From the NCBI GenBank assembly GCA_015061625.1, contig SUWG01000002.1:124001-188000 (forward strand): a stretch of 64,000 nt of DNA. Direction: 5' to 3'. The position numbers and the translations under genes are program-made. This document shows, piece by piece, positions 7,471 through 14,846 of the stretch; position 1 is the first letter of the stretch, and each line of letters opens with the position of its first letter. The notes under the pieces were generated by a model. It searched no databases, was not told where the DNA came from, and worked only from the letters and a program-made list of their open reading frames with translations. The stretch comes from Lentisphaerota bacterium (GTDB lineage Bacteria; Verrucomicrobiota; Lentisphaeria; Victivallales; Victivallaceae).

Positions 7471-8769
7471 ATGGAAAGAAACGAACCGATTATCAATGGT
7501 TTTTTGCGTCAAATGCTGGATAATGGCGGATCAGACTTGCACCTGTCGATAAATTTTCCGCCCAAAGCCCGTTTTCACGGTAATATCGAGCCGCTTAATG
7601 ATGAAATTCTGACCCCGGAGTTTATGGAAGAATTGATGGAGGAAATCTGTCTGCCCAAAAAACGCTGGGAAGTTTTTATGGAAAAGCACGATCTGGACTT
7701 CGCTCACGAAATCCCCGGCTTGGCACGTTTCCGTTGTAACTTTTTTTACAACTATCACGGCATGGCCTGTGTTTTGCGTCAAATTCCCAGTAAAATATTG
7801 ACACTGGAAGATTTGCATCTTCCGGAAGTTCTAAAAAATATTTGCGAATACAAATCCGGTCTGGTACTGGTTACCGGACCTACCGGCAGTGGTAAATCCA
7901 CTACGCTGGCGGCGATGATCGACTATATCAATACTTATACCAGTAAACATATCATTACGATCGAAGACCCCATTGAGTTTGTGCATCAGAATAAAAATTG
8001 TACGATCGTTCACCGGGAGATCGGAATACACAGCCACTCCTTCCCGGAAGCATTGCGCGGCGTAATGCGTTCTGACCCGGATATTGTTCTTATCGGTGAG
8101 ATGCGCGATAATGAAACTATGCGTTTGGGATTAACTTGTGCTTCAATGGGTATGCTGGTTTTTGCCACGTTGCATACCAACAACGCTCCGCAGACCATCG
8201 ACCGTATTATTGATGCTTTTCCTTCGGATGAGCAGGCTCAGATCCGTACCATGTTGGCAGAGTGTTTGCAGGCGATTGTTTCCCAGTTGCTCTGCCGTAA
8301 ACTTGGCGGAGGCCGTGTCGCTGTGCATGAAGTTTTGCTTCATACTGACGGTTTGCCCAATACGATCCGTCAGGGGCAGATATCCAATATCAGAACGATC
8401 ATTGATGCCGGTGTCGGTATGGGAATGGTGGCGATGGATAACTCCATTCAGCGGGAATTTGATGCCGGAAATATTTCTGCTGAAGAAGCATATATGAAAG
8501 CCAGTGACAAAGGACGTTTCCTTGGAGTATTGCAAGCTGAAAAAAAACAGCAGGAGGCTGAAATGGCGGCTGCCTATGATGCCGCATACGGTGAGGAAGA
8601 GCAGCAATATGATGGTGAATATGCCGAAGGTGAATATGCGGACGGCGAATATGCCGAATATGCTGATGGCGAATATACTGACGGCGAATATACTGACGGC
8701 GAATATGCCGAATATGCTGATGGCGAATATACTGAAAATGGAACCGTCTACGAAGAAGAACAGCAGTAA
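7471..8769 (+). CDS. PilT-type twitching motility ATPase with repetitive acidic tail
   Basis: A 432-residue type IV pilus retraction ATPase. SDLHLSINFPPKARFHG is the N-terminal PilT signature; Walker A GPTGSGKS is at 136-143, EDPIEF at 165-170, GEMRDNET near 209-216 and TLHTNNAPQT near 233-242. The canonical core ends near residue 355. It is followed by a low-complexity acidic tail rich in (A/T)DGEY units at about 381-422, which is not part of PilT. The upstream paralogue makes a two-ATPase pair. No pilin, PilB or PilC gene is visible in the window, so the rest of the pilus or secretion machine must lie elsewhere. Confidence 0.88.
   Translation: MERNEPIINGFLRQMLDNGGSDLHLSINFPPKARFHGNIEPLNDEILTPEFMEELMEEICLPKKRWEVFMEKHDLDFAHEIPGLARFRCNFFYNYHGMACVLRQIPSKILTLEDLHLPEVLKNICEYKSGLVLVTGPTGSGKSTTLAAMIDYINTYTSKHIITIEDPIEFVHQNKNCTIVHREIGIHSHSFPEALRGVMRSDPDIVLIGEMRDNETMRLGLTCASMGMLVFATLHTNNAPQTIDRIIDAFPSDEQAQIRTMLAECLQAIVSQLLCRKLGGGRVAVHEVLLHTDGLPNTIRQGQISNIRTIIDAGVGMGMVAMDNSIQREFDAGNISAEEAYMKASDKGRFLGVLQAEKKQQEAEMAAAYDAAYGEEEQQYDGEYAEGEYADGEYAEYADGEYTDGEYTDGEYAEYADGEYTENGTVYEEEQQ
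8611..8740 (+). repeat. Imperfect 15-bp coding repeats in the PilT tail
   Basis: Repeated units of the form gatggcgaatat/actgacggcgaatat encode DGEY/TDGEY/AEYADGEY. Several 15- to 30-base blocks are identical or differ at one position. Such runs can change length by replication slippage. Confidence 0.8.
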
Positions 8770-8782
8770 GGATATATAACTG

Positions 8783-9280
8783 ATGAATGGTGAGTCAAGC
8801 CGATGGAAACGGTATGTCATGCCGGAGTGGAATCGGGCTTTTGTGATCCGTTTGTTACTGTTATTATTGTTTTCTGTAGTTTTATTTTCTGTTTTCCGGC
8901 CTTGTGTCATTTCCGGCAATAGTATGGAACCGGCGTGGAAGGATGGAAGTTTCACTTTGGTTTTCCGTTGGCGTTATTTGTTTGATGCTCCGCAAAGAGG
9001 CGATGTCGTTACGATCCGTTATTTCGGAAAACGTTTTTTGCTGAAGCGGGTTTTGGCATTGCCCGGAGATACTGTGGAATTCCGCAATGGTCTGTTGTTG
9101 GTGAATGGTGAAATCCAAGATGAACCGTATGTCGTAAATACGTGTGAATGGAATTGCGGTCCGGTAACTGTTCGGGAAGGACATTGTTTTGTGGCCGGTG
9201 ATAACCGGGATCAGGATATTTTGGAACACATATCCGGAGAGGTGCCGCTCGACCGGATAAGCGGAGGGCCTTTGTTTTGA
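8783..9280 (+). CDS. lepB: Signal peptidase I
   Basis: A 165-residue S26 peptidase that removes signal peptides at the outer face of the cytoplasmic membrane. One membrane segment (~21-38) is followed by box B SGNSMEP with the nucleophile Ser47, box D LLKRVLALPGD with the general base Lys88, and box E AGDNRDQD. It is shorter than E. coli LepB, with one membrane span and a compact catalytic domain. In box E the residues after GDNRD diverge from the usual N-S-x-D-S-R. It lies 13 bases after the pilT-like gene, possibly in the same transcript. Confidence 0.88.
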   Translation: MNGESSRWKRYVMPEWNRAFVIRLLLLLLFSVVLFSVFRPCVISGNSMEPAWKDGSFTLVFRWRYLFDAPQRGDVVTIRYFGKRFLLKRVLALPGDTVEFRNGLLLVNGEIQDEPYVVNTCEWNCGPVTVREGHCFVAGDNRDQDILEHISGEVPLDRISGGPLF

Positions 9281-9774
9281 AAAAGAAAGTGATTTTTGGT
9301 GCTGTAATATTTATTCTGTGTGTTGCTCTGGCTGGAATATATTGGTTTGTGAGCCGCGACCGGCGGGCAGTGATCAATATGGTTCAGGAGTTGGCTGATT
9401 CATTGTTTTTGAAAAGCGGCAGACCGGCTCATGAAGGAGTATTGAAACATCAGAAGGTCGGAGAGTTTTTTGCAGAGCGCATTTCGATCAGGATCGTTGA
9501 TCCGGAAATCTCTATGGATGTTTCCAATGAAGAACTTGTGCAATATGCCGCAATTTTTTTCCGTCAGGCTGATTCACTTGAAATCAAAACACAGGATGTT
9601 GCTGCGGAGGTCGCCGGAGAGAAAGCAACATTCAGTTGTGATGCTGAAATTTATTGTACTGTGAAAAATTCCGGAGATGAAATGTCCGGAGTTTACCGGA
9701 TCAGCGGCAGTGCGGAAAAAATCGATGGAAACTGGAAGATTTCTTCAATAGTTATTGAGCCTGTTATCAAGTAA
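9277..9774 (+). CDS. Membrane-anchored protein of unknown function
   Basis: A 165-residue protein with an N-terminal membrane anchor (~5-24) and a small soluble domain outside the membrane. The domain ends in alternating polar strands (EIYCTVK..., YRISGSAEKIDGNWKISSIVI) reminiscent of NTF2-like or lipoprotein-type beta folds, but I do not recognise the family. It starts with TTG overlapping the lepB stop by four bases; GGAGG at 9263-9267 supports this start. Confidence 0.6.
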   Translation: MKKKVIFGAVIFILCVALAGIYWFVSRDRRAVINMVQELADSLFLKSGRPAHEGVLKHQKVGEFFAERISIRIVDPEISMDVSNEELVQYAAIFFRQADSLEIKTQDVAAEVAGEKATFSCDAEIYCTVKNSGDEMSGVYRISGSAEKIDGNWKISSIVIEPVIK

Positions 9775-9778
9775 GTGC

Positions 9779-9807
9779 TTGTATTAACGACCAAAAGGTA
9801 ATATATT
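9779..9807 (+). promoter_or_regulatory. Promoter of the first amino-acid ABC cassette
   Basis: TTGTAT (9779-9784), 17 bases, TATATT (9802-9807), about 45 bases before the TTG start at 9854. It begins just past the previous stop codon. Confidence 0.5.
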
Positions 9808-9853
9808 ATAGAATATGTTTTTTACAATTTTTTTCAGTTAAGCGGGGGAAATT

Positions 9854-11374
9854 TTGAAAAAAGGTCTTATTTATTCTATTGTCACCGGCATTGTAATTGT
9901 TGCCGCGGTTTTCTGTTTTTGGTGGAAGTTTTGCCGGGATTCCGGCGAGAATGATGCCGGTCGTACTTTTACCATCGGTTTTGATGCCAACTTTCCTCCT
10001 TACGGTTACATGGAGGAAAACGGAGAATATTGTGGATTTGATATTGACCTGGCCAGAGAAGTTGCACGCCGCAATGGCTGGAAGTTGGTGCTGAAACCGA
10101 TCAACTGGGATGCCAAAGATGTTGAATTGAACAGCGGAATGATCGATTGTATTTGGAATGGATTTACGATTGATGGTCGCGAACACGCTTACACATGGAG
10201 CGATCCCTACGTTGCCAATCAGCAGGTCGTTTTGGTTCCGGTGGATTCTCCGATCTTTACTTTGAGAGATTTGCATGGAAAAACAGTTGCAGTACAAACT
10301 GATACCCCGGTACAGAAAGCATTGAGCAAAGATGGCAAACGTTATGAACAACTCGGCTCAAGACTGAAAGGTTTGATCATTACTCCGGATTATCCGACAG
10401 CGGTGATGATGATGGAGGCCGGCAGTGTGGATGCGGTTGCCATGGATGAGGGTGTTGCTGCCGAGCAAATGCGGAATGCTCCGGGAAAGTTCCGTGTGTT
10501 GGCAGAAACTGTGATGCCGGAGTATTATGGCATCGGTTTCCGCAAAGGAGATGTCGAGTTGCGTGATGCAGTGCAGCGGACACTGCTTGAAATGGTCGCA
10601 GACGGCACAGCGCAGGAGATTTCCGCCCGTTATTTTGACGGGGAAAACCGAATGATCCTCGGCACAGTGGAATTGGATATTCAGGAGGATGCTGATAATG
10701 CCGGAGTGGATGTGTTGAATGTTGCTGTGCAGTTGCTTAAAGGTTTAAAAGTATCGGTGATGATCTTTTTTCTGACGTTGCTTTTTGCATTGCCGCTGGG
10801 AATGTTGGTTTCCTGGGGAAGAATGAGTGGAAGTATTGTTGTCAGTGGTATATTCAAGGCATACATTTCGATCATGCGCGGTACACCGCTGATGCTGCAA
10901 CTTCTTGTGTGGTATTTCGGGCCGTTTTATCTCTTTGGTATTCAGTTGTCAAGACTTGAATTTTTAGGGATCGATTATCGTTTTATTGCAGTGATCATCG
11001 GTTTCTCGTTGAATTATGCCGCTTATTTTGCTGAAATATACCGTGGCGGGATCGAATCGATTTCCCGTGGGCAGTATGAAGCTGCTGATGTGTTGGGGTA
11101 TACCAGAGTGCAAACATTTTTCCGCATTATTCTGCCGCAGGTGGTAAAAAGGATACTGCCGCCGGTGACCAATGAGGTGATCACACTGGTCAAGGATACA
11201 TCGTTGGCATTTTCGCTGTCAGTGCTGGAAATGTTTACCATTGCACGGCAGATCGGCAGTGCATCTTCGACGATGATCCCATTTGTTGTCGCCGGAGTAT
11301 TTTACTATGTTTTCAACTTTATCGTTGCTTGGAGCATGGCATTGATTGAGAAAAAATTGAACTATTATCGGTGA
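9854..11374 (+). CDS. Polar amino-acid ABC transporter, fused substrate-binding protein and permease (copy 1)
   Basis: A 506-residue fusion. Residues 5-25 form a signal anchor. Residues ~38-265 are a family-3 solute-binding domain (TIGFDANFPPYGY, GFDIDLAREVARRNGW, SGMIDCIWNGFT). Residues ~285-500 are a HisM/GlnP-type permease with the EAA loop EAADVLGYTRVQTFFRIILP, which contacts the ATPase. Ligand is likely a polar amino acid such as cystine or glutamine, by family. The start is TTG with GGGGG five to nine bases upstream. The ATPase gene overlaps the stop by one base (TGATG). A similar cassette follows directly. Confidence 0.9.
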   Translation: MKKGLIYSIVTGIVIVAAVFCFWWKFCRDSGENDAGRTFTIGFDANFPPYGYMEENGEYCGFDIDLAREVARRNGWKLVLKPINWDAKDVELNSGMIDCIWNGFTIDGREHAYTWSDPYVANQQVVLVPVDSPIFTLRDLHGKTVAVQTDTPVQKALSKDGKRYEQLGSRLKGLIITPDYPTAVMMMEAGSVDAVAMDEGVAAEQMRNAPGKFRVLAETVMPEYYGIGFRKGDVELRDAVQRTLLEMVADGTAQEISARYFDGENRMILGTVELDIQEDADNAGVDVLNVAVQLLKGLKVSVMIFFLTLLFALPLGMLVSWGRMSGSIVVSGIFKAYISIMRGTPLMLQLLVWYFGPFYLFGIQLSRLEFLGIDYRFIAVIIGFSLNYAAYFAEIYRGGIESISRGQYEAADVLGYTRVQTFFRIILPQVVKRILPPVTNEVITLVKDTSLAFSLSVLEMFTIARQIGSASSTMIPFVVAGVFYYVFNFIVAWSMALIEKKLNYYR

Positions 11375-12132
11375 TGAAAATGGATTTGTTGCAAATAAGT
11401 AATCTCTCCAAAAGTTTTCATGAACACAGCGTGTTGCGTGATATTTCTTTTAAAGTCGGGCGTGGTGAGGTCGTGGCGGTGATTGGGCCGTCCGGTTCCG
11501 GTAAAACCACTTTATTGCGTTGTGCTACCATGCTGGAAAGAGCCGATGGCGGTTCTATTTCCATGGGCGGTGTCGTTTTTTTGCAGAATGGTGTTTATGC
11601 AGACCGGAAAATAATCAGAGAAGCCAGAAGCAAATGTGGAATGGTTTTTCAGGCTTTTAATTTGTTTCCGCATATGTCGGTTCTGGAAAATATTATTGAT
11701 GCCCCGGTTCATGTGGCGGGTGTTTCCCGGCAGGAGGCGGAAAAAAAAGCGATGGAATTGCTGGCAAAAATGGAACTTGTTGATTATGCAAGTTCTTATC
11801 CTTGTGAATTGTCCGGCGGTCAGCAACAGCGGGTGGCTATTGCCCGGGCGTTGGCTTTGAATCCGGAGATACTGTTCTTTGATGAACCGACGTCAGCACT
11901 TGATCCGGAATTGACCAAAGGGGTTTTGCGGGTGATTCGCAGTTTGGCCGACGAAAATATGACGATGGTGATTGTTACTCATGAAATGGATTTTGCTGCG
12001 ATGGTGGCTGATCGCATCGTTTTCATGGCTGACGGAATCATTGTGGAAGAAGGACGTGCTGAACAGGTGGTCAATCATCCGGTAAATGAGCGCACAAAGG
12101 CTTTTATTGCCGGATTGAAAGGTGGTTTTTAA
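11374..12132 (+). CDS. Polar amino-acid ABC transporter ATP-binding protein (copy 1)
   Basis: A 252-residue GlnQ/ArtP-type ATPase: Walker A GPSGSGKT (38-45), Q-loop VFQAFNLFPH, signature LSGGQ (146-150), Walker B ILFFDEP (166-172) and switch His in VTHEMDF. The chosen ATG overlaps the permease stop (TGATG); a GTG three bases earlier and an ATG six bases later are also possible. It powers the fused binding protein-permease encoded before it. Confidence 0.93.
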   Translation: MKMDLLQISNLSKSFHEHSVLRDISFKVGRGEVVAVIGPSGSGKTTLLRCATMLERADGGSISMGGVVFLQNGVYADRKIIREARSKCGMVFQAFNLFPHMSVLENIIDAPVHVAGVSRQEAEKKAMELLAKMELVDYASSYPCELSGGQQQRVAIARALALNPEILFFDEPTSALDPELTKGVLRVIRSLADENMTMVIVTHEMDFAAMVADRIVFMADGIIVEEGRAEQVVNHPVNERTKAFIAGLKGGF

Positions 12133-13560
12133 ATGATGTTTAAACGTTTATTTTTCATTTTGTCCTTGATGTTTCTGATGCCGGTGTGGGCCGGAAAAGT
12201 TATCAAGGTGGTCACTTCTGCCAACTTTCCTCCCTACGAGTTTCATCAAAACGGCCAGATTGTAGGAGTTGACATTGACATTATCCGTGAAGTTCTCCGG
12301 CGCAACGGGATGGAAATGGTGGTCGAGGATATGAAATTCGACTCCATTATCGTTGCCATCCAAACCGGGAAAGGGGATATTGCCGCTTCCGGTTTGACGG
12401 TTACAGAAGACCGTAAAAGAGAGGTGGATTTTTCAGTAACTTATGTTCAGGCTAAACAGGTCATCATTGTACGTGAAGATTCTGACATTGCCGCTCCGCA
12501 GGACTTGCAGGGCAGAAAGATCGGTGTGCAGAGCGGTACGACCGGCGATACTTTTGTGACCGAAAATATCGGCAATCCCCAGCGTTTTGACGATGCAAGT
12601 ACGGCTGTTGCCGCATTGAAAAGCGGAAAACTTGATGCGGTGGTTCTGGATTATGAGCCTGCTCGGGTCCATGTTGCCAGAAATGCCGGATTGAAATTGC
12701 TGGATGAACCGCTTACTTCCGAAGAATACGCCTTCGCCGTGGCCAAGGGAAATCGTGAACTTCTGGAAATGATCAACAAAACATTGCAAGAGATGATTGC
12801 AGACGGTACGATCGAGAATATCAGGGCCAAATACGAAAAAGTTACCGACATCGAAGTCGCTGAAACTGATCCTGATGGTTCATTCAAGGATGATTTGTAT
12901 ACTGTATTTGTGAAAAATGCCAGATGGCGTTATCTGTGCAATGGTCTTAAAGTGACACTGCTGGTGGCGTTTTTCTCGGTGATTCTCGGCGTTTCCATCG
13001 GATTTTTTGTGGCGATTATCCGCAGTACTGCTGATACGACGGGGAAATTGAAAATTGCCAATTTCCTTTGCAAGGTATATCTGATGATCATCCGGGGAAC
13101 CCCGGTGGTTTTGCAGTTGCTGATAATCTACTTCGTGGTATTCGGTTCAATGGATGTGGATAAAGTGTTGGTTGCGATCATTGCTTTCGGCATCAATTCC
13201 GGGGCTTATGTGGCTGAAATCATCCGTTCAGGAATTATGTCCATTGATCGCGGCCAGATGGAAGCCGGACGCAGTTTGGGATTATCTTACAGTAAAACCA
13301 TGATATTGGTCATTTTGCCGCAGGCTTTGAAAAATGTTTTACCGGCATTAGGCAATGAATTTATTGTACTGCTTAAAGAAACCAGTGTGTGCGGATTTAT
13401 TGCGTTGGAAGATTTGACCAAGGGCGGGGATGTTATCCGCAGTCAGACTTATAATGCGTTTCTGCCATTGATCGCAGTGGCATTGGTTTATCTTGTTCTG
13501 GTGATGACCTTCTCCTTTGCATTGGAGAAATTGGAAAAAAGGTTGAAGAAAAATGAGTGA
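12133..13560 (+). CDS. Polar amino-acid ABC transporter, fused substrate-binding protein and permease (copy 2)
   Basis: A 475-residue fusion with a cleavable-looking signal peptide (1-20, ending PVWA). The family-3 binding domain spans ~22-245 (VVTSANFPPYEF, GVDIDIIREVLRRNG) and the permease ~265-470, with the EAA loop MEAGRSLGLSYSKTMILVI. It differs clearly from copy 1, which keeps a membrane anchor in place of this signal peptide, so the two cassettes are not a recent duplication. It begins immediately after the copy-1 ATPase stop. Confidence 0.9.
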   Translation: MMFKRLFFILSLMFLMPVWAGKVIKVVTSANFPPYEFHQNGQIVGVDIDIIREVLRRNGMEMVVEDMKFDSIIVAIQTGKGDIAASGLTVTEDRKREVDFSVTYVQAKQVIIVREDSDIAAPQDLQGRKIGVQSGTTGDTFVTENIGNPQRFDDASTAVAALKSGKLDAVVLDYEPARVHVARNAGLKLLDEPLTSEEYAFAVAKGNRELLEMINKTLQEMIADGTIENIRAKYEKVTDIEVAETDPDGSFKDDLYTVFVKNARWRYLCNGLKVTLLVAFFSVILGVSIGFFVAIIRSTADTTGKLKIANFLCKVYLMIIRGTPVVLQLLIIYFVVFGSMDVDKVLVAIIAFGINSGAYVAEIIRSGIMSIDRGQMEAGRSLGLSYSKTMILVILPQALKNVLPALGNEFIVLLKETSVCGFIALEDLTKGGDVIRSQTYNAFLPLIAVALVYLVLVMTFSFALEKLEKRLKKNE

Positions 13561-14287
13561 TGAAATCATTTTGGAAGCTTGTTCATTGATCAAGGAATTT
13601 CCGGCTTTGCGTGCCGTGGATAACGTTTCTTTTTCGGTGCATAAAGGCGAAACAGTTTTTATCGTCGGTCCATCCGGTTCCGGGAAAAGTACTTTTCTGC
13701 GTTGTCTGAATATGCTGGAAAAGCCTACCGGAGGCGAGGTGTTGTTTCATGGCAAGCCGATCAATGCGGATTCTCGTGGAATCAACAGTTACCGCAGTAA
13801 AGTCGGTATGGTGTTTCAGCATTTTAATTTGTTTCCCCATCTTACTATTCGTCAGAATATAACTTTGGCTCCGGTGAAAACCGGTTTGTTAACTGAAGTT
13901 CAAGCCGAGAAAAAAGCAGATATTTTATTGCAGAGGATCGGTTTGCTGGATAAGGCGGATGCTTATCCGATGCAGTTGTCCGGCGGTCAGAAACAGCGGG
14001 TAGCCATTATCCGAGCCTGTGCAATGTCGCCGGAAATTTTGCTTTTCGACGAACCGACATCGGCTTTGGATCCGGAAATGGTTGGTGAAGTACAGTCATT
14101 GATGAAAGATCTTGCCGCAGAAGGTATGACTATGATCGTAGTTACTCACGAGATCACATTCGCTGCTGAGGTGGCTGATCGTATGGTGTTCATGGATCAT
14201 GGTAAAATTTTGGAGGTCGGAACTCCGACACAGTTGATGAATTCTGACAATCCGAGGATCAAAGAGTTTTTCACTAATGTTTTATAA
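13553..14287 (+). CDS. Polar amino-acid ABC transporter ATP-binding protein (copy 2)
   Basis: A 244-residue GlnQ-type ATPase overlapping the preceding permease by eight bases. Walker A GPSGSGKS is at 39-46, the signature LSGGQ at 142-146, Walker B LLFDEP at 163-168 and the switch His in VTHEITF. It lacks the ~10-residue insertion that copy 1 has between Walker A and the Q-loop. It completes the second cassette of this four-gene operon. Confidence 0.93.
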   Translation: MSDEIILEACSLIKEFPALRAVDNVSFSVHKGETVFIVGPSGSGKSTFLRCLNMLEKPTGGEVLFHGKPINADSRGINSYRSKVGMVFQHFNLFPHLTIRQNITLAPVKTGLLTEVQAEKKADILLQRIGLLDKADAYPMQLSGGQKQRVAIIRACAMSPEILLFDEPTSALDPEMVGEVQSLMKDLAAEGMTMIVVTHEITFAAEVADRMVFMDHGKILEVGTPTQLMNSDNPRIKEFFTNVL

Positions 14288-14319
14288 CAATAAATAGAAG
14301 CATGAAAGGATGATGAAAA

Positions 14320-14757
14320 ATGAAAAAAGTGTTGTTGATACTGCTTGGAGCGATTTTTTTTACCGGTTGCGCAACAGTCAGGCAAAGTGAAGAGGAATTG
14401 AGTGAAGCCGAAAGAATTGCCGCCAGAGAGCAGCAAATGGGCGAGGTGATGCTTGAGGCATTCCGGACTAAAAATTTTGAGCAGTACATCCAGTTTATTC
14501 CCCGTGGCGGCCGTCAGGAATATACACCGGAAATGTTCAACAATCAGCAACGTGAAATCCAGGCGAGTATGGGGGAGATCGTTTCATGGCGTTTCCTTGG
14601 CCGCTTGGAATTGGAACCGGCACACCGGTTGGTTTGGGCTGTGCGTTTTAAGAGTCGCACCATCCGGGGCGAGGAGATTCACAAAGAAGCACTCTTTTCG
14701 ATCGTTGTTGGGCGGGTCGATGAAAATTTACGGGTTTTTCTTTTCGCATTTATCTGA
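14320..14757 (+). CDS. Small lipoprotein of unknown function
   Basis: A 145-residue protein with a lipoprotein signal: a hydrophobic stretch ending in FTGC, with Cys17 as the lipidated residue. The mature part begins with a charged helical stretch (SEEELSEAERIAAREQQ) and continues as a small domain with FRTKNFEQYIQF and EEIHKEALFSIVVG. I do not recognise the family. AAGGATGA precedes the ATG. It sits between the amino-acid transporters and a TolC-type lipoprotein. Confidence 0.65.
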   Translation: MKKVLLILLGAIFFTGCATVRQSEEELSEAERIAAREQQMGEVMLEAFRTKNFEQYIQFIPRGGRQEYTPEMFNNQQREIQASMGEIVSWRFLGRLELEPAHRLVWAVRFKSRTIRGEEIHKEALFSIVVGRVDENLRVFLFAFI

Positions 14758-14765
14758 AAAAACAC

Positions 14766-14793
14766 TTGCAAAAAGCAAAAAATATGCTACATT
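14766..14793 (+). promoter_or_regulatory. Promoter of the TolC-like gene
   Basis: TTGCAA (14766-14771), 16 bases, TACATT (14788-14793), immediately after the previous stop. A short inverted repeat GTTAA-G-TTAAC (14804-14814) follows in the leader and could be an operator. Confidence 0.4.
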
Positions 14794-14846
14794 ATGTTTG
14801 ATTGTTAAGTTAACCTTACATAAATAAAATATGGAGATTGTTTGTA

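Noticed and set aside
8143-8955. Minus-strand reading frame (270 codons) opposite the PilT-like gene and lepB
   Set aside because: Low-complexity Phe/Ile-rich product of the repeat region; shadow of the plus-strand genes.
9854-14287. Recent tandem duplication of the ABC cassettes
   Set aside because: The two fusion proteins and ATPases differ at most positions and have different N-terminal targeting, so the pair is ancient or independently acquired.
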